Positions 32,389-43,221 of a stretch of 64,000 nucleotides of DNA are shown piece by piece. Source of the DNA: Dreissena polymorpha (lineage: Eukaryota; Mollusca; Bivalvia; Myida; Dreissenidae). The notes below the pieces were generated by a model, which saw nothing but the letters and a program-made list of their open reading frames with translations, was not told where the DNA came from and did not search any database. The position numbers and the translations under genes were made by a program. The stretch is taken from positions 80,860,454 to 80,924,453 of the forward strand of contig NC_068359.1 in assembly GCF_020536995.1 (NCBI RefSeq). The letters are read 5' to 3'. How positions within the stretch are numbered: position 1 is the stretch's first letter; each line of letters opens with the position of its first letter.

Positions 32389-32586
32389 AATGAATAATTG
32401 CACGTAATAGCATTCTGATTTATCAATGCGTGCCCTGTTTTCATGTAATACTCCATTAATTGATTTCGGGCCAAGTGATTAAAACATGTTTGTATGTAGT
32501 TGAGTTTTTACAACTTTACCATGGATCGGCTAGAAAAAGCATGCTCGGAACCATTCTTACATTTAAATTTGGTTTTTGCACAAACA

Positions 32587-34259
32587 CAGGCCTCTAGTTA
32601 AGCCAATGATGGTAGTGTCTACAACAGGCTACATTGTCAGTATCCTGGGTCCTTACCTAGCTGATGACCGGAACTCGGACGCTAACATTCTCAAACAGAT
32701 GATCTCTCGCAACACTAATGATTTCAAGGTATGTTTTGAATATTTAGCACAAATATATACAATGTATTTGCAACTGAATTTATATGTAATAGCTTATAAA
32801 TATTAACACCGAGCATTGAATTGTTAAAGCTTTTACACCCTTTATTTTTTATCAGCACAACTCGCATTAAGCGAAATATATAGCTCTTGTTTAATGACTT
32901 GTAGCGAGACGGTAAATGCTAAAATGAACTATAATATATATTGTAGAACTGGATTCGTGACGGTGATATTGTCGTGGTGGACAGAGGTTTCCGCGACGCT
33001 GGTCCGCTACTAGCCGGGTGGACAGAGGTTTCCGCGACGCTGGTTTGCTACTAGCCGGGTGGACAGAGGTTTCTGCGACGCTGGTTCGCTACTAGCCGGG
33101 TGGACAGAGGTTTCCGCGACACAGGTCCGCTACTAGCCGGGTGGACAGAGGTTTCCACGACGCTGGTTCGCTACTAACCGGGTGGACAGAGGTTTCCGCA
33201 ACGCTGGTCCGCTACTAGCCGGGTGGACAGAGGTTTCCCGGACGCTGGTTCGCTACTAGCCGGGTGGACAGAGGTTTCAGCGACGCTGGTCCGCTACTAG
33301 CCGGGTGGACAGAGGTTTCCGCGACGCTGGTCCGCTACTAGCCGGGTTGACAGAGGTTTCCGCGACGCTGGTTCGCTACTAGCCGGGTGGACAGACGTTT
33401 CCGCGACGCTGGTCAGCTACTAGCCGGGTGGACAGAGGTTTCCGCGACGCTGGTTCGCTACTAGCCGGATGGACAGTGGTTTCCGCGACGCTGGTCTGCT
33501 ACTAGCCGGGTGGACAGAGGTTTCAGCGACGCTGGTCCGCTACTAGCTGGGTGGACAGAGGTTTCCCCCACGCTGGTTTGCTACTAGCCGGGTGGACAGA
33601 GGTTTTTGCAACGCTGGTCCGCTACTAGCCGGGTGGACAGAGGTTTCCGCGACGCTGGTCCGCTACTAGCCAGGAGGACAGAGGTTTCCGCGACGCTGGT
33701 ACGCTACTAGCCGGGTGGACAGAGGTTTCTGCGACGCTGGTCCGCTACTAGCCGGGTGGACAGAGGTTTCCGCGACGCTGGTTCGCTACTAGCCGGGTGG
33801 ACAGAGGTTTCCGCGATGCTGGTCCGCTACTAGCCGGGTGGACAGAGGCTTCCGCGACGCTGGTCCGCTACTAGCCGGGTGGACAGAGGTTTCCGCGACG
33901 CTGGTTCGCTACTAGCCGGGTGGACAGAGGTTTCCGCGATGCTGGTCCACTACTAGCCGGGTGGACAGAGGCTTCCGCGACGCTGGTCCGCTACTAGCCG
34001 GGTGGACAGAGGCTTCCGCGACGCTGGTTCGCTACTAGCCGGGTGGACCGAGGTTTCCGCGACGCTGGTTCGCTACTAGCCGGGTGGACAGAGGTTTTCG
34101 CGACTCTGGTCCGCTACTAGCCGGGTGGACAGAGGTTTTCGCGACTCTGGTCCGCTACTTGCCGATTTGGGTATCACCATGCACATGCCTTCATTTATGG
34201 GTAGAGGATCCACCCAGCACACGACGGAAGAATCAATTAATTCTCGTCTTGTTACCAAG
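32587..34259 (+). pseudogene. DDE_4-type (Harbinger-related) transposase fragment, two exons, minisatellite-expanded
   Basis: Exon A about 32587-32728 (after CACAG, before AAG|GTATGT) encodes [20 protein letters not shown] to ISRNTNDFK. Exon B 32947-34259 opens NWIRDGDIVVVDRGFRDAGP, is interrupted by the 41-bp array, then resumes VDRGFRDSGPLLADLGITMH to INSRLVTK and donor AAG|GTAATT. The block VVDRGFRD holds a conserved catalytic Asp of this DDE family, found in many molluscan transposase-derived genes. The upstream part (first Asp region) and the downstream helix (usually RWVVE) were not found nearby. The array adds 1148 bp, not a multiple of 3, and brings TAG stops, so the gene cannot encode a full protein as read. 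Confidence 0.85.
32977..34165 (+). repeat. 41-bp minisatellite inside the transposase exon, 29 units
   Basis: Unit GTGGACAGAGGTTTCCGCGA-CGCTGGTCCGCTACTAGCCGG. First unit starts at 32977, last at 34125; the interval is exactly 28 x 41 bp. The last unit carries the normal coding continuation (CTTGCCGATTTGGG). Units differ by point changes, with no length change noticed. Confidence 0.97.
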
Positions 34260-34440
34260 GTAATTGCTAATGTTTATGACCCATTTACACAGTTAATCAT
34301 ATTGTGTCAAACGTGTGTATCCCACTCTGGTGTATTTGTCCGTTTGTTTTGCGCTGTAAATGAGTATTTTTTCTTAGACGCAATGTTTTTTGTAAGATCC
34401 AGCGGTCTTAATAGTATAACTTTTAATTATACAATTTTCA

Positions 34441-34615
34441 CATTGCAATAAGACACTTCAACCCGTTTTGCAATTAAATTATTGCAAATAAATTTGCGAT
34501 GATTTTATTGCAAAACGGGTTGTTGTAAAATCAAATTGCAATAAGACATTCCAAACCGTTTTGCAATATATTTATTGCAAAATGGGTTTATTGCAAATTG
34601 GGTTGTTACATAGCT
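34441..34615. repeat. Cluster of inverted TTGCAATAA / AACCCGTTTTGCAAT repeats
   Basis: AACCCGTTTTGCAAT and its complement ATTGCAAAACGGGTT alternate, and ATTGCAATAAGACA occurs twice. It can form several alternative hairpins. Confidence 0.8.
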
Positions 34616-35439
34616 CTCATGTCAATCTAGAACTAAGAAACACAATAAAATCAAAAACATTTATTTCTTTATTAATTAAAATTCAAAAAGTTTAATTAAT
34701 TATTTTTTTTTATAAATTTGTAAAGCCCATATAAGCCTTGTCCCAAATACACACAGATGACTATGGCAGTCCCAGATCGTCCCTGATCGCCCGGTTATTG
34801 ATCCAATATTATCCGATGACTTTTTTTAGCTTTTTAAGCGTCTACGGTCTTTCAAAGACGTTCAACCCGGTGACAACACCGGGTCCACAATGACCAGTCC
34901 GTACCTACACGGAAGCTTCACCCAACAAACACAGCGGCAACACGGACTGCCCCGGCAGAGGTACGTTCTAATACGGACCAACACTGCATAGACACGTAGT
35001 GCCACGGGTAAACACGGAATCTTCACGGACCATCCCGGACTTTTACGACAATGACGCGGACAAACATGGCAGCGATACGGAACAATCACGTCTGCCCCGG
35101 CGGGATAATAACTTGTATAAAATAAAGTTGATTTCCGATGATTCCATCAGTCTGCAATCAGATCTCTAACGCTTAATATTGAATGCTACTTTTTACATTG
35201 AAATGTTTTAAATCGATATGACACTTATGACATATGACATAACATTTTCATTTTTATTATTATCACACATAGCATAATAGTCAAATACTATTATCAAATG
35301 ATGTTTCCTCCTTAAATTTCGTAAAATATTAGTCCGCATATTATTGTTCACAATTATACCTCAATTACACTAAAATGACATGTTCATAGACTATTTTGTT
35401 CAATCACAATGTTCACATCATGTCGTCCTGCCAGGACAC

Positions 35440-36125
35440 AGAGTTTCATCTGCTGAAAAGTAGAACGGCATTGATGCGTCGTCGTTAGGTAAAGATTAAG
35501 GATCATGTAGAAACAACACGCCTATGTCGATGGTTGCCTTCAGTTTACTGTTGTTGAACACTTGAGCATGACAGGCTGATCTATTGCTGCCTACTTCAAT
35601 CCAAATGAATATGTAGCAGGTATTGACAAGGGTCATATGTATTATAGAATGGTAACCATTGTAGTTGTAGTGCAAGGGTCAATCACGCTGAGGACACTGT
35701 TTGCAGATGTGCTAACAGTTGTGCAGCTGCTAAGGGTCGCCGAACTGCTTGGCGATGTTCTCTCATTCATGTTTTCGGGACAGCGAATTAGTTCATCAAC
35801 AAACTCTTTAAGTATCGCATCGCAGACCGGATGATGATCTTGAAGTTGGTGTTGTGTGCGAAGCCATACATCAGAGAGTGGTGTCCCCAAATGCTAGGTA
35901 CCGCAATGTTATTGCCAACTTAATTTCAACTGACAGATGCTTCTCGTAGCTTGGACTTCTTCAGCTTGATTCTGTCTCCAATGCGTATCAGAATGTCTTG
36001 GTATGTCTGATTGCCCATGCGCAGGAAATTAAAGAAGCCATTGGCGTCTTCTTCCTTATGTTCGTCCATCAACGGAGCGTATTGACCAATGTCTGGACTT
36101 CTGGTAAGCAATGTTCTGACCATTA
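35440..36125 (-). pseudogene. PIF/Harbinger (HARBI1-like) transposase fragment, left palindrome arm
   Basis: Minus-strand reading gives LMDEHKEEDANGFFNFLRMG and NQTYQDILIRIGDRIK, the N-terminal block of Harbinger nucleases (usually DP..F.NFLRM....F..IL..VGP.I). Downstream, in other frames, are EFVDELIRCPENMNERTSPS and a CYIFI-like Asp-strand relic. Several stops and frameshifts make it non-functional. It lacks about 45 bp relative to the right arm around the KLRPIPAKAA region. Confidence 0.8.
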
Positions 36126-36129
36126 GGTC

Positions 36130-36870
36130 AGAAAATGGCCTACCAAAACAACAGTCCTAGATCAATACTCTCAGCTGTTGAAGGAACCGAATACAAAAGA
36201 CGTCAACGGCTTCTTTGGTTTCCTCCATGGGCTATCAGACATACCAAGAGATTCTGACACGAAATTGAGACCGATCCCAGCCAAAGCAGCCAACCAAGAG
36301 AAGCATCTGTCAGTTGGAATTAAGTTGGCACTAACATTGCGGTACCTAGTATTAGGGGACAATAACCACTATCTGGTGTATGGCTTCGTACACTGCACCA
36401 ACTCCAAGATTATCATCAGGTCTGCGATGTGATACTGATAGAGTTTGTTGATAAACTACTTCGCTGTCCTGAAAACATGAATGGGAGAACATCGCCAAGC
36501 AGTTCGGCGACCCTTTCCAGCTACACAACTGTGCTTGTGTTTTGGTCGGGAAGCAAATCGACATACAATGTCCTCAGCGTTATTGATCCTTGCACTACAA
36601 CTACAAGGGTTAACCTTCCATAATACATTTGACATTGGTCGACACCTGCTACATATTCATTTTGCTGGAAGTAGGTAGCAATAATTCGACCGGGGTTTTC
36701 AAGTGTTCAAGAGCAGAAAACCATAATCAAGGGAATGGTGTGCCTGCCTGCCTGATCCTGAATCTTCACTTCGCTATGACCATAAAAATGCGAGTGCTGT
36801 TGACGAGTTGGACAATTATCACAACATCAAACCAGGACAATGACAAAACGAAAACACGCTCATAGATGTG
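36130..36870 (+). pseudogene. PIF/Harbinger (HARBI1-like) transposase fragment, right palindrome arm
   Basis: Plus-strand reading gives KEPNTKDVNGFFGFLHGLSD, then EKHLSVGIKLALTLRYLVLG (the conserved L.P..KLA.TLR.LA.G block), then EFVDKLLRCPENMNGRTSPS, and a degraded GVFKCSRA / PDPE segment corresponding to the later catalytic region. Frames change several times. Neither arm is obviously the source of the other. Confidence 0.8.
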
Positions 36871-37658
36871 TTTTCGGATATCTTTGAACGCAATCAAAGC
36901 GGAAACAAATAACCAACGCGAATATCGTCGGGCCTACTTCAGCTTAGAAGCCGGGTCCGTGTCCAAAATTTAAGACATGATATGATACTTATATGTGCAA
37001 GATTTTATGCTGTGTGATAATAAAAAACTGAAAATATTATGCAATTAAGAGTCACATAAAAAATGAAAAGTTTCGAGGATACTCTTTCGAGATCTGATTG
37101 TAAAATAATGGATGCACCGAAAACCAACCTGATGGTAAGTGTCTCTGCCGTGTAGTTCTGAGTGTTCCGTGTTGTTTGCGTAATGCTGCCGGGTATGTCC
37201 GTGTTTGTACGTGTGGCCGGTTAGGTGCCGTGTTGTCACCGACGTTATGATCTTGGTAAAACCTTTGACGCTTAGAAACCAACTAGTCCACGGATCGTCC
37301 CGGATCTTGATCCGGGTGTATTCGTGATGATTCGGAACTGCCGTAGCCAACCGTGCTTATATGAGACTGGGGCTTAATTTAAATGTCTAAATGTCGACGT
37401 CGGGAAGGTGAAGGCTGGAGCTGTCCCGGCAATCAGGTACTCCAATCATCTCTGAAATACATTAACGGCCACATTAATACAGACCATCGTTAAATATATT
37501 CGTATTAACACGCCCAAGCGATCATAATAGTACATGTATATTTTAAGTTTTAAATAAAAAGCACATTATACTACACAATTTAAACATATCGCGCAATATA
37601 AATATAAAATAATGCAATGCAACCAATGAAAAACGAATGTACTTTATAATTGTTTTTA

Positions 37659-37855
37659 TTATTTTTCAAATGCTTCACGCATTAATTGTACATGACTACT
37701 CATTTCGAATGGACCACGCGTACCTAAGAATTCCTTCACTGTCCTTGGTGATCTGCGAGCCTTGACGGCGGACGTTGGGACCATCGCGGACTGGTTAACG
37801 TTGTCGACGACATCCTTCTCAAACAGACTAGCCTTCACTGCGCTCTCAGCAAAAG
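37659..37855 (-). CDS. Repeat gene exon 4 with stop
   Basis: After TTTTCAG, encodes AFAESAVKASLFEKDVVDNV to VKEFLGTRGPFEMSSHVQLM-REAFEK and TAA. The early part AESAVKASLFEKDVVDN continues the 'SAENLLK / EASVAYLMK' flavour of exon 3, suggesting older internal repeats. Confidence 0.7.
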
Positions 37856-39680
37856 CTGAAAATTGGTGCCAAACAATGTTAACCTTTTTAAGTCGATGAA
37901 GTTTCACATGGTAAAGTGGATATGGTGTACACCTCCCGACCGTGTAATCGTAGATGCGATCCCCACTGATTGGTCTCTAGATCCTTTCGAGCCGCGTTCT
38001 TCGAAAACTGGGCTTAATGCATTTGCGTTAATTGTCGTCCCGGTTTTGCCAATGCATTACGCATCGAAAAATGAGGGACGACGCGTTTTTTATGGAATTT
38101 TACGTTCAAATAAGTATATTCTTAGCTACAATCCAGTTCAGTCGAGAGTTACCTCCCAGATAAGCCAGTGCAGTACACACAGGCTAAACTGGGACAACAC
38201 TTTACGTACTCGCATTAAGCCTAGTTTTTCCAAACCGAGGCTCCTTTCCAAGACACGGAGCTCCAAGTGCTAGTGCTAGTGCTCCAAGTTGTGCAAAGAG
38301 CTGATAGGTTTCTGGACATGGGCCTGAACTCCGATGTGATCAAGCATATCTATAAAAATGACATTCATTTATGCGTATTTATGATATAAGTTCCAAACAA
38401 TAGGTGGAAAAAATACTAGTTATATGTAGAAATAAAAGTAATTTTTTGTCAATTGTATTTGCCTTGGCAGGAAAGATACGAAGAACTAATGTCCAGTTTG
38501 TTATATTTAAGTAAAATGTTTCCTTCGTTTAAAGCAACACAACAGTATGTTTACCATCAATAATTTCATCGCATAATTATGCCAAAAAATCTTACCGCTT
38601 AACACGCTTGAAGATACGGAAACGTTGTCGGTTTCCTTGACAACCTGTTCGTAGCAGATGTCGAAATTGTCGCCCTGTTCCTTCAGGACGATCTCGGATG
38701 ACGCCTTGATGATGTTCATAGCGTTGGATTCTTTGATGATGTCGGTATCAATGACAACGCGTTCGTTGGTGTTGTCTGTGTCAATGACAACGCGTTCGTG
38801 GGTGGTGTCGGTATCAATTACTACGTGTTCGTTGGCGGTGGCGGTATCAATAACAACGCGTTCGTTGGTGTTGTCGGTATCAACGACCACGCGTTCGTTG
38901 GTGGTGTCGGTATCAATCACAACCTGTTCGTTGGTGGTTTCGGTATCAATGATCACGCATTCGTTGTTGGTGTCGGTATCAATGACCACGTGTTCGTTCG
39001 TGGTGTCGGTATCAATGACCACGCGCTCATTGGTGGTGTCGGTATCAATGACAACCTGTTCCTTGGTGGTGTCGGTATCAATGGCAACCTTTTCGTTGGT
39101 GATGTCGGTATCAATGACAACATGTTCGTTAGTGGTGTCGGTATCAATGACCACGTGTTGGTTGGTGGTGTCGGTATCCTTGATAACGTGTTTGCCGGTT
39201 GTTTCCACATTGCTGTCGTTTCTCTTCAGCAAGTTCTCCGCTGAGTCTTTCATTAGGTACGCAACGCTGGCTTCCTTGATCAGATGTGCCACAGAGTTGC
39301 GGATGACTGTAGTCACGAATTCATCTAATTGAAACATAAGAACGGTGTAATTATACAAGAGGTTATTACAAACATAATGCCTTTGATTTTATTATACAAT
39401 CGATGATATCGTCGATTATTTTAAACATCAACAACAACAACATCAACAACAACGAGGACGACAATAATAATTAAAATAATACTAATTATAATACGAATAA
39501 TACAACTACTACTACTCTTAATAATAATTATTATAACAATTACATAAACTAAAATAATAATGATAATAACACACAAAATAATAATAATAATAAAAATAAA
39601 AATTAAAATAATGATGATGATGATGATGATGATGATGATGTTGATGATGATGATTACGATGATGATGATGATGGTGATGG

Positions 39681-39753
<73 letters not shown>

Positions 39754-39764
39754 TATTATTATTA

Positions 39765-39811
<47 letters not shown>

Positions 39812-39818
39812 CTTATTA

Positions 39819-39889
<71 letters not shown>

Positions 39890-40485
39890 GTTGTTATTAT
39901 TATGATAATTATCATTGTAATAACAATGATTATAATAAAAGTAGTCATAATACTATCTTATTAATTAATAATTCATGAATTTTTAATACCTAGTTCTTCT
40001 TCCTTGGAACGGGTTGGAGTGTGTTCGTGAACAACGGCTTTGATTGTGACCTGGCTTGAATCTAGAGGAACGCATTTTTTTATAATGTAAGTCATAATGC
40101 AAAACCTGTTGTGAACCCCCCAAAAATAGCAAGGAGTAAGCCTTATCGATGCAAAATCTATTTAGAATTCTTAAAAGCGATTCTTACCGCGACAATTTGG
40201 CGAAGAGTTCCGGTTGTTTTCGTCGTTTGAATTCTTTACAACTTGAGTCCGTTGAATCTCGGGACTTGCTTCTTCAGCATACAAGGAGGGTTGATAACCG
40301 TTAGTTGATTTCTTGACGACCTTCTGTTTAGGGACACTACTGTCCGCTGCAGGCTTGGACATCTGTTTCGTGATTTCCATATCTCGGGTTCCCGTCTCAT
40401 TGTGAAGTTGGTCGGCACGTAGCTGTCCCAGATGCTTGTTGTCACGAAAAAACTTCCGCCGGAAGTCATTTTTGAATTTCGCCAT
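37659..40485 (-). CDS. Unrecognised 4-exon gene with 11-residue tandem repeats (whole-gene entry)
   Basis: Exons, in transcript order: 40485-40188, 40061-39990, 39324-38596, 37855-37659. All introns have GT/AG ends, and the phase (one leftover base, G) matches at each of the three junctions, giving 431 codons and a TAA stop. This consistency is the main evidence for a real gene. The N-terminus (MAKFKNDFRRKFFRDNKHLG) is basic; the middle is hydrophilic with QKVVKKST; exon 3 carries the repeat array; the C-terminus ends MSSHVQLMREAFEK. I see no signal peptide, membrane segment or known domain. A second in-frame ATG at 40521 makes the start uncertain, and more 5' exons may exist. The gene sits head-to-head with GINS2 about 4.4 kb away. 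Confidence 0.75.
37904..37985 (+). mobile_element. SINE head fragment
   Basis: CATGGTAAAGTGGATATGGT and GATGCGATCCCCACTGATTG correspond to the tRNA-like head of the SINE, with a decayed B box. The body is missing. Confidence 0.6.
38005..38250. repeat. Foldback repeat, diverged
   Basis: GGGCTTAATGCATTTGCGTT start, ACCTCCCAGATAAGCCAGTG-CAGTACACACAGGC in the second half, tail CTCGCATTAAGCCTAGTTTT. 38251-38595 shows no recognised feature; a short plus-strand ORF (RADRFLDMGLNSDVIKH) is not recognised. Confidence 0.6.
38596..39324 (-). CDS. Repeat gene exon 3 (11-residue repeats)
   Basis: 729 bp. Begins DEFVTTVIRNSVAHLIKEAS after TTTCAATTAG, then SAENLLKRNDSNVETT. Fourteen units of consensus TTNERVVIDTD follow (39202-38741, about residues 165-318), then NAMNIIKASSEIVLKEQGDN and donor G|GTAAGA. 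Substitutions between units fall mainly at the Arg/His/Gln position (R, H, Q, K, C). The unit resembles a degenerate form of preceding phrases such as AHLIKEASV / AYLMKDSAE. The opposite strand is also open for 224 codons, an effect of the 33-bp period. Confidence 0.8.
39421..39960. repeat. Trinucleotide microsatellite block (ATG)n then (ATT)n
   Basis: A long ATG/ATC run (39610-39750) switches to ATT/AAT (39750-39900), with degenerate ATA/ACA units before it. It lies in intron 2 of the repeat gene. All long ORFs here are artefacts. Confidence 0.95.
39990..40061 (-). CDS. Repeat gene exon 2
   Basis: 72 bp between CTCTAG and G|GTATTA. Encodes (D)SSQVTIKAVVHEHTPTRSKE-EEL. Open in the phase set by both neighbours. 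Confidence 0.7.
   Translation of the reverse strand: MQARSQSKPLFTNTLQPVPRKKN
40188..40485 (-). CDS. Repeat gene exon 1
   Basis: Encodes MAKFKNDFRRKFFRDNKHLG to NDENNRNSSPNCR. Lys/Arg/Asn-rich, no domain recognised. Donor CGCG|GTAAGA. An in-frame ATG 36 bp upstream (40521) is a possible alternative start. Confidence 0.7.
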
Positions 40486-40784
40486 CTGATAACATTTTGT
40501 TAATTTTAAGTACATATTCATTAAAACATCGTTTATAATAAAAAATATAAATGAACATCAAATCGAAGCCCGGGAACGCACATGTTTTGTTTAAATATCG
40601 TTACATATAACCAAACACGGCAGGTCGCGATCGGGCAGTGCCTACTACGAGCGCTACGTACACTTCTCAAAAGAAACTCTCGTGAAACCTAAAGCCTTAT
40701 TAAGCAAACACTAGGAAAAGAAAGCAGCAGAAACTGATTATGATAAACTTCTTATACACTTAATTAACATTCGGCCTCTTTCTG

Positions 40785-41015
40785 GAGAAACGGGGCCTAA
40801 TGCATGTGCGTGGAGTGTCGTTCTAGAATAGCCTATGCAGTCCGCACATGATAATCAGGTACGTCACTTTCCACCAAATTTGGATTTTGCTAAGAAGGCA
40901 ATTCCTTTAAAAGAAATATACCATAAAAGCGGTACGTGTCGTCCCTGATCTGACTGTGCGGACTGCACATGCTATTCTAGTACGGCACTACGTACATGCA
41001 TTCAAACCTTTTTCC
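40785..41015. repeat. Foldback repeat, diverged
   Basis: GGGGCCTAATGCATGTGCGT, then AGTCCGCACATGATAATCAG and TGTCGTCCCTGATCTGACTG-TGCGG; same two-unit organisation as 30870-31100. Confidence 0.65.
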
Positions 41016-41238
41016 CGGAGCTATGTTCAATTATTTTTAACAAAAGCAATTACCCCCGGTAAATCGGTAAAATATTGCATAGTTTCTATGCATGCGACAG
41101 CATGTGATGCATTTTGAGTACATCGAAAAATCGCGTACATTTATTAAAAGCTAATATTTTCTAGCATGCATCGGAGAATTTTGGTGCTCAATGGCTTTAC
41201 ATATTTTCAGTTTGATTGCATTAATTCACAATGTTTAA

Positions 41239-41457
41239 TTTATGCCTAGTCGACTCTCCCATCCTTCTAAATTGGATCAATTTATTTCCAAAAGTAGGGA
41301 TGTCTAGTATAGTTGTTTTTATATTTAGAAAATTTCTTACAGAAATTCCTTTTAGCAAAGAGCGCAGACCCTGATGAGACGCGGCATCATGCGGCGTCTC
41401 ATGTGGGTCAACACTGTTTGCCAAGGCCTTTTTTTCTAGACGCTCAGCATAAATGGG
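41239..41457 (+). mobile_element. TTAA MITE family 2
   Basis: TTAA at 41235-41238; ends TTTATGCCTAG and CATAAATGGG. Core GACGCGGCATCATGCGGC. Closest to 31196-31417. Confidence 0.8.
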
Positions 41458-43220
41458 TTACCGGTAATCAATTGTCCACACATCATCCGATTCCCCAGTT
41501 TAATTCATTCAGTCACAAAACTAAAGCAAATGAACTTTTTTGAGCAGCGTATGAAGGAAAACTGACAACAAAGCGATGATAACATTCATAATACAAATAC
41601 AAATATTCAGTAATGCAATTTTGAGCTGCGTTGAAACATTCCATCAATGATCATTATCAAGTCCACCTTGCGCTTTCAAACAAGTAAAGATATTCACAAG
41701 CCTTTGCAAGACTCAATACAAACTAGTGGAACTACAATGCATACAGTCTATAGTTTCGAGCAAAACTCTTGGTATTCTCGATATTAGTTTAATATATGAA
41801 CACAACCTGGTCTTGTATTATGAAACAGCAAAAGGTGGTTATACCCATTAGTCTTAAACAAAAAAAACGAATCTGGTAGCAAAAAAGCGAGTCAATTTGT
41901 TAAAGACATTACCCTGGCATTCATCGAATTCTTAAATTGCACGAGCCACCGGCAGCTGCCGGGCGGTAAACATCCTGACTTCCCCATATTTGTGCAGTTG
42001 GTGTATGTGTTGTTCAATGCACTAGCAACGACGTGAAATGACGTCACAGTGGAAGTAACGTTTGCTGTAATTGCGTTACACGTACGCAAGTATTATATTG
42101 GTTAATAAAAACGGCCTAAGCGTCATTTATTGAAAATAAAGTAATTTAAAGTAAATTAACTTATTTCATATCTAGAACTAAGAAGATTATGTTCCGAAAA
42201 CTACATCGGAAACCACAAATAATTATTATATAAATTCTATCAGGCCCAATATTATTTTTTCTTTGTCATCTCCAAATATATATGATAGGAAGGTGGGCCA
42301 ATGTTTTGTAAGTGAACTTTTTTAGTATAAAAAACTTGTTTTCCACTTCTATAAGGTTTTTAAGAGACAGACATCTTCCAAGTCGAAATTTACCACATAT
42401 TTCATTATGTGTGTAAAGTTATTTTTACGAATATGATAGGAAAAAGCAAAATGTTCGAAAACTCAACCTCACAAAAAGCTTTGTGTGAGCAAAAAAAATG
42501 GGTTCGGTCGAGCTAGTAAAGCAAACCACTTATTGTTGAAAAACTTACTTCATTATCGCGAGCAAATTATAACGCAATTTCAGTTGTCCTTAAATTAAAA
42601 TCTTTGTTGCAAGAAACAACATAATTTTGCTGATCAAACATTTTACTTAAAAACCCTGAAATTCTGAGCACAAAAAGGTTAAGCTCATCACTTGTTTTAT
42701 TCGATCGTTGATATAAATGTATAGTTTAATTTATAACTAGTGAGGATCTCTTCATACATTCCACCATATATATGTTAGTTAACATCTAATATAAATATTT
42801 AGTAATATTAATGGGTCATCGCAACTTTGTTTTCTGCAATTAATACCGAATGACTTCAGTGCTTAGGTCATGCAAATTAGCAGCAATCATGACAAAACGT
42901 GTTTTATATGCACAGCAGTTGCAATTAATTTCAGTGTGTTTTATTTTGTTACAAATGTATTTTCTTAAGAACAAGAGCTACGGTACACATACAGCAAGGG
43001 GTATTTTAAGAATGCTTTAAGTAGTTAAAAAGACTGACCAAAGGCATGCAATGATAACAATATTTTTTTATATTCTACAAAAAAGATTTGCAACGATGGG
43101 AACACTGAATTAAAAAGCAATGGCAGCGCACATACACCACGTTAAATTATAATTGCGTGAACTAAACCACCAAAGTCATTTTGTAAGAATTGCCTATAAT
43201 AATGTTGCACTGACTCATTA
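41458..43220. other. Intergenic, nothing recognised
   Basis: AT-rich. A consensus CRE-like TGACGTCA occurs at 42039-42046, but no gene start is evident beside it. Confidence 0.4.
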
Positions 43221-43221
43221 A

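Larger units (their letters stand above)
34725..37375. mobile_element. 2.6-kb imperfect palindrome of two PIF/Harbinger-derived copies
   Basis: The centre is near 36130. Outer arms (34725-35100 and 37115-37375 inverted) share CATATAAGC, the TTAAGCGTCTACGGTCTTTC-type block and GGTGACAACAC followed by short phrases of the ACACGGAC type. Inner spacers share CAATCAGATCTC and TATTATCACACA(T)AGCATAA. The inner parts are two Harbinger transposase fragments in opposite directions (separate entries). The arms match from tip to centre with substitutions and small indels. Confidence 0.85.

Noticed and set aside
32977-34165. CRISPR-like array or zinc-finger-like repeat
   Set aside because: Units are head-to-tail direct repeats without unique spacers, in eukaryotic DNA, and the period is not a multiple of 3.
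38240-38390. Plus-strand UBA/IAP-like peptide (RADRFLDMGLNSDVIKH)
   Set aside because: Too short and without splice sites or neighbours to support it; overlaps an intron of the minus-strand gene.
38658-39332. 224-codon plus-strand ORF rich in VSVSMTT repeats
   Set aside because: It is the opposite strand of the minus-strand repeat exon. The 33-bp period keeps both strands open, but only the minus reading has splice sites in phase with neighbouring exons.
39421-39964. Poly-Ile and poly-Met ORFs
   Set aside because: Translation of (ATT)n and (ATG)n microsatellite.
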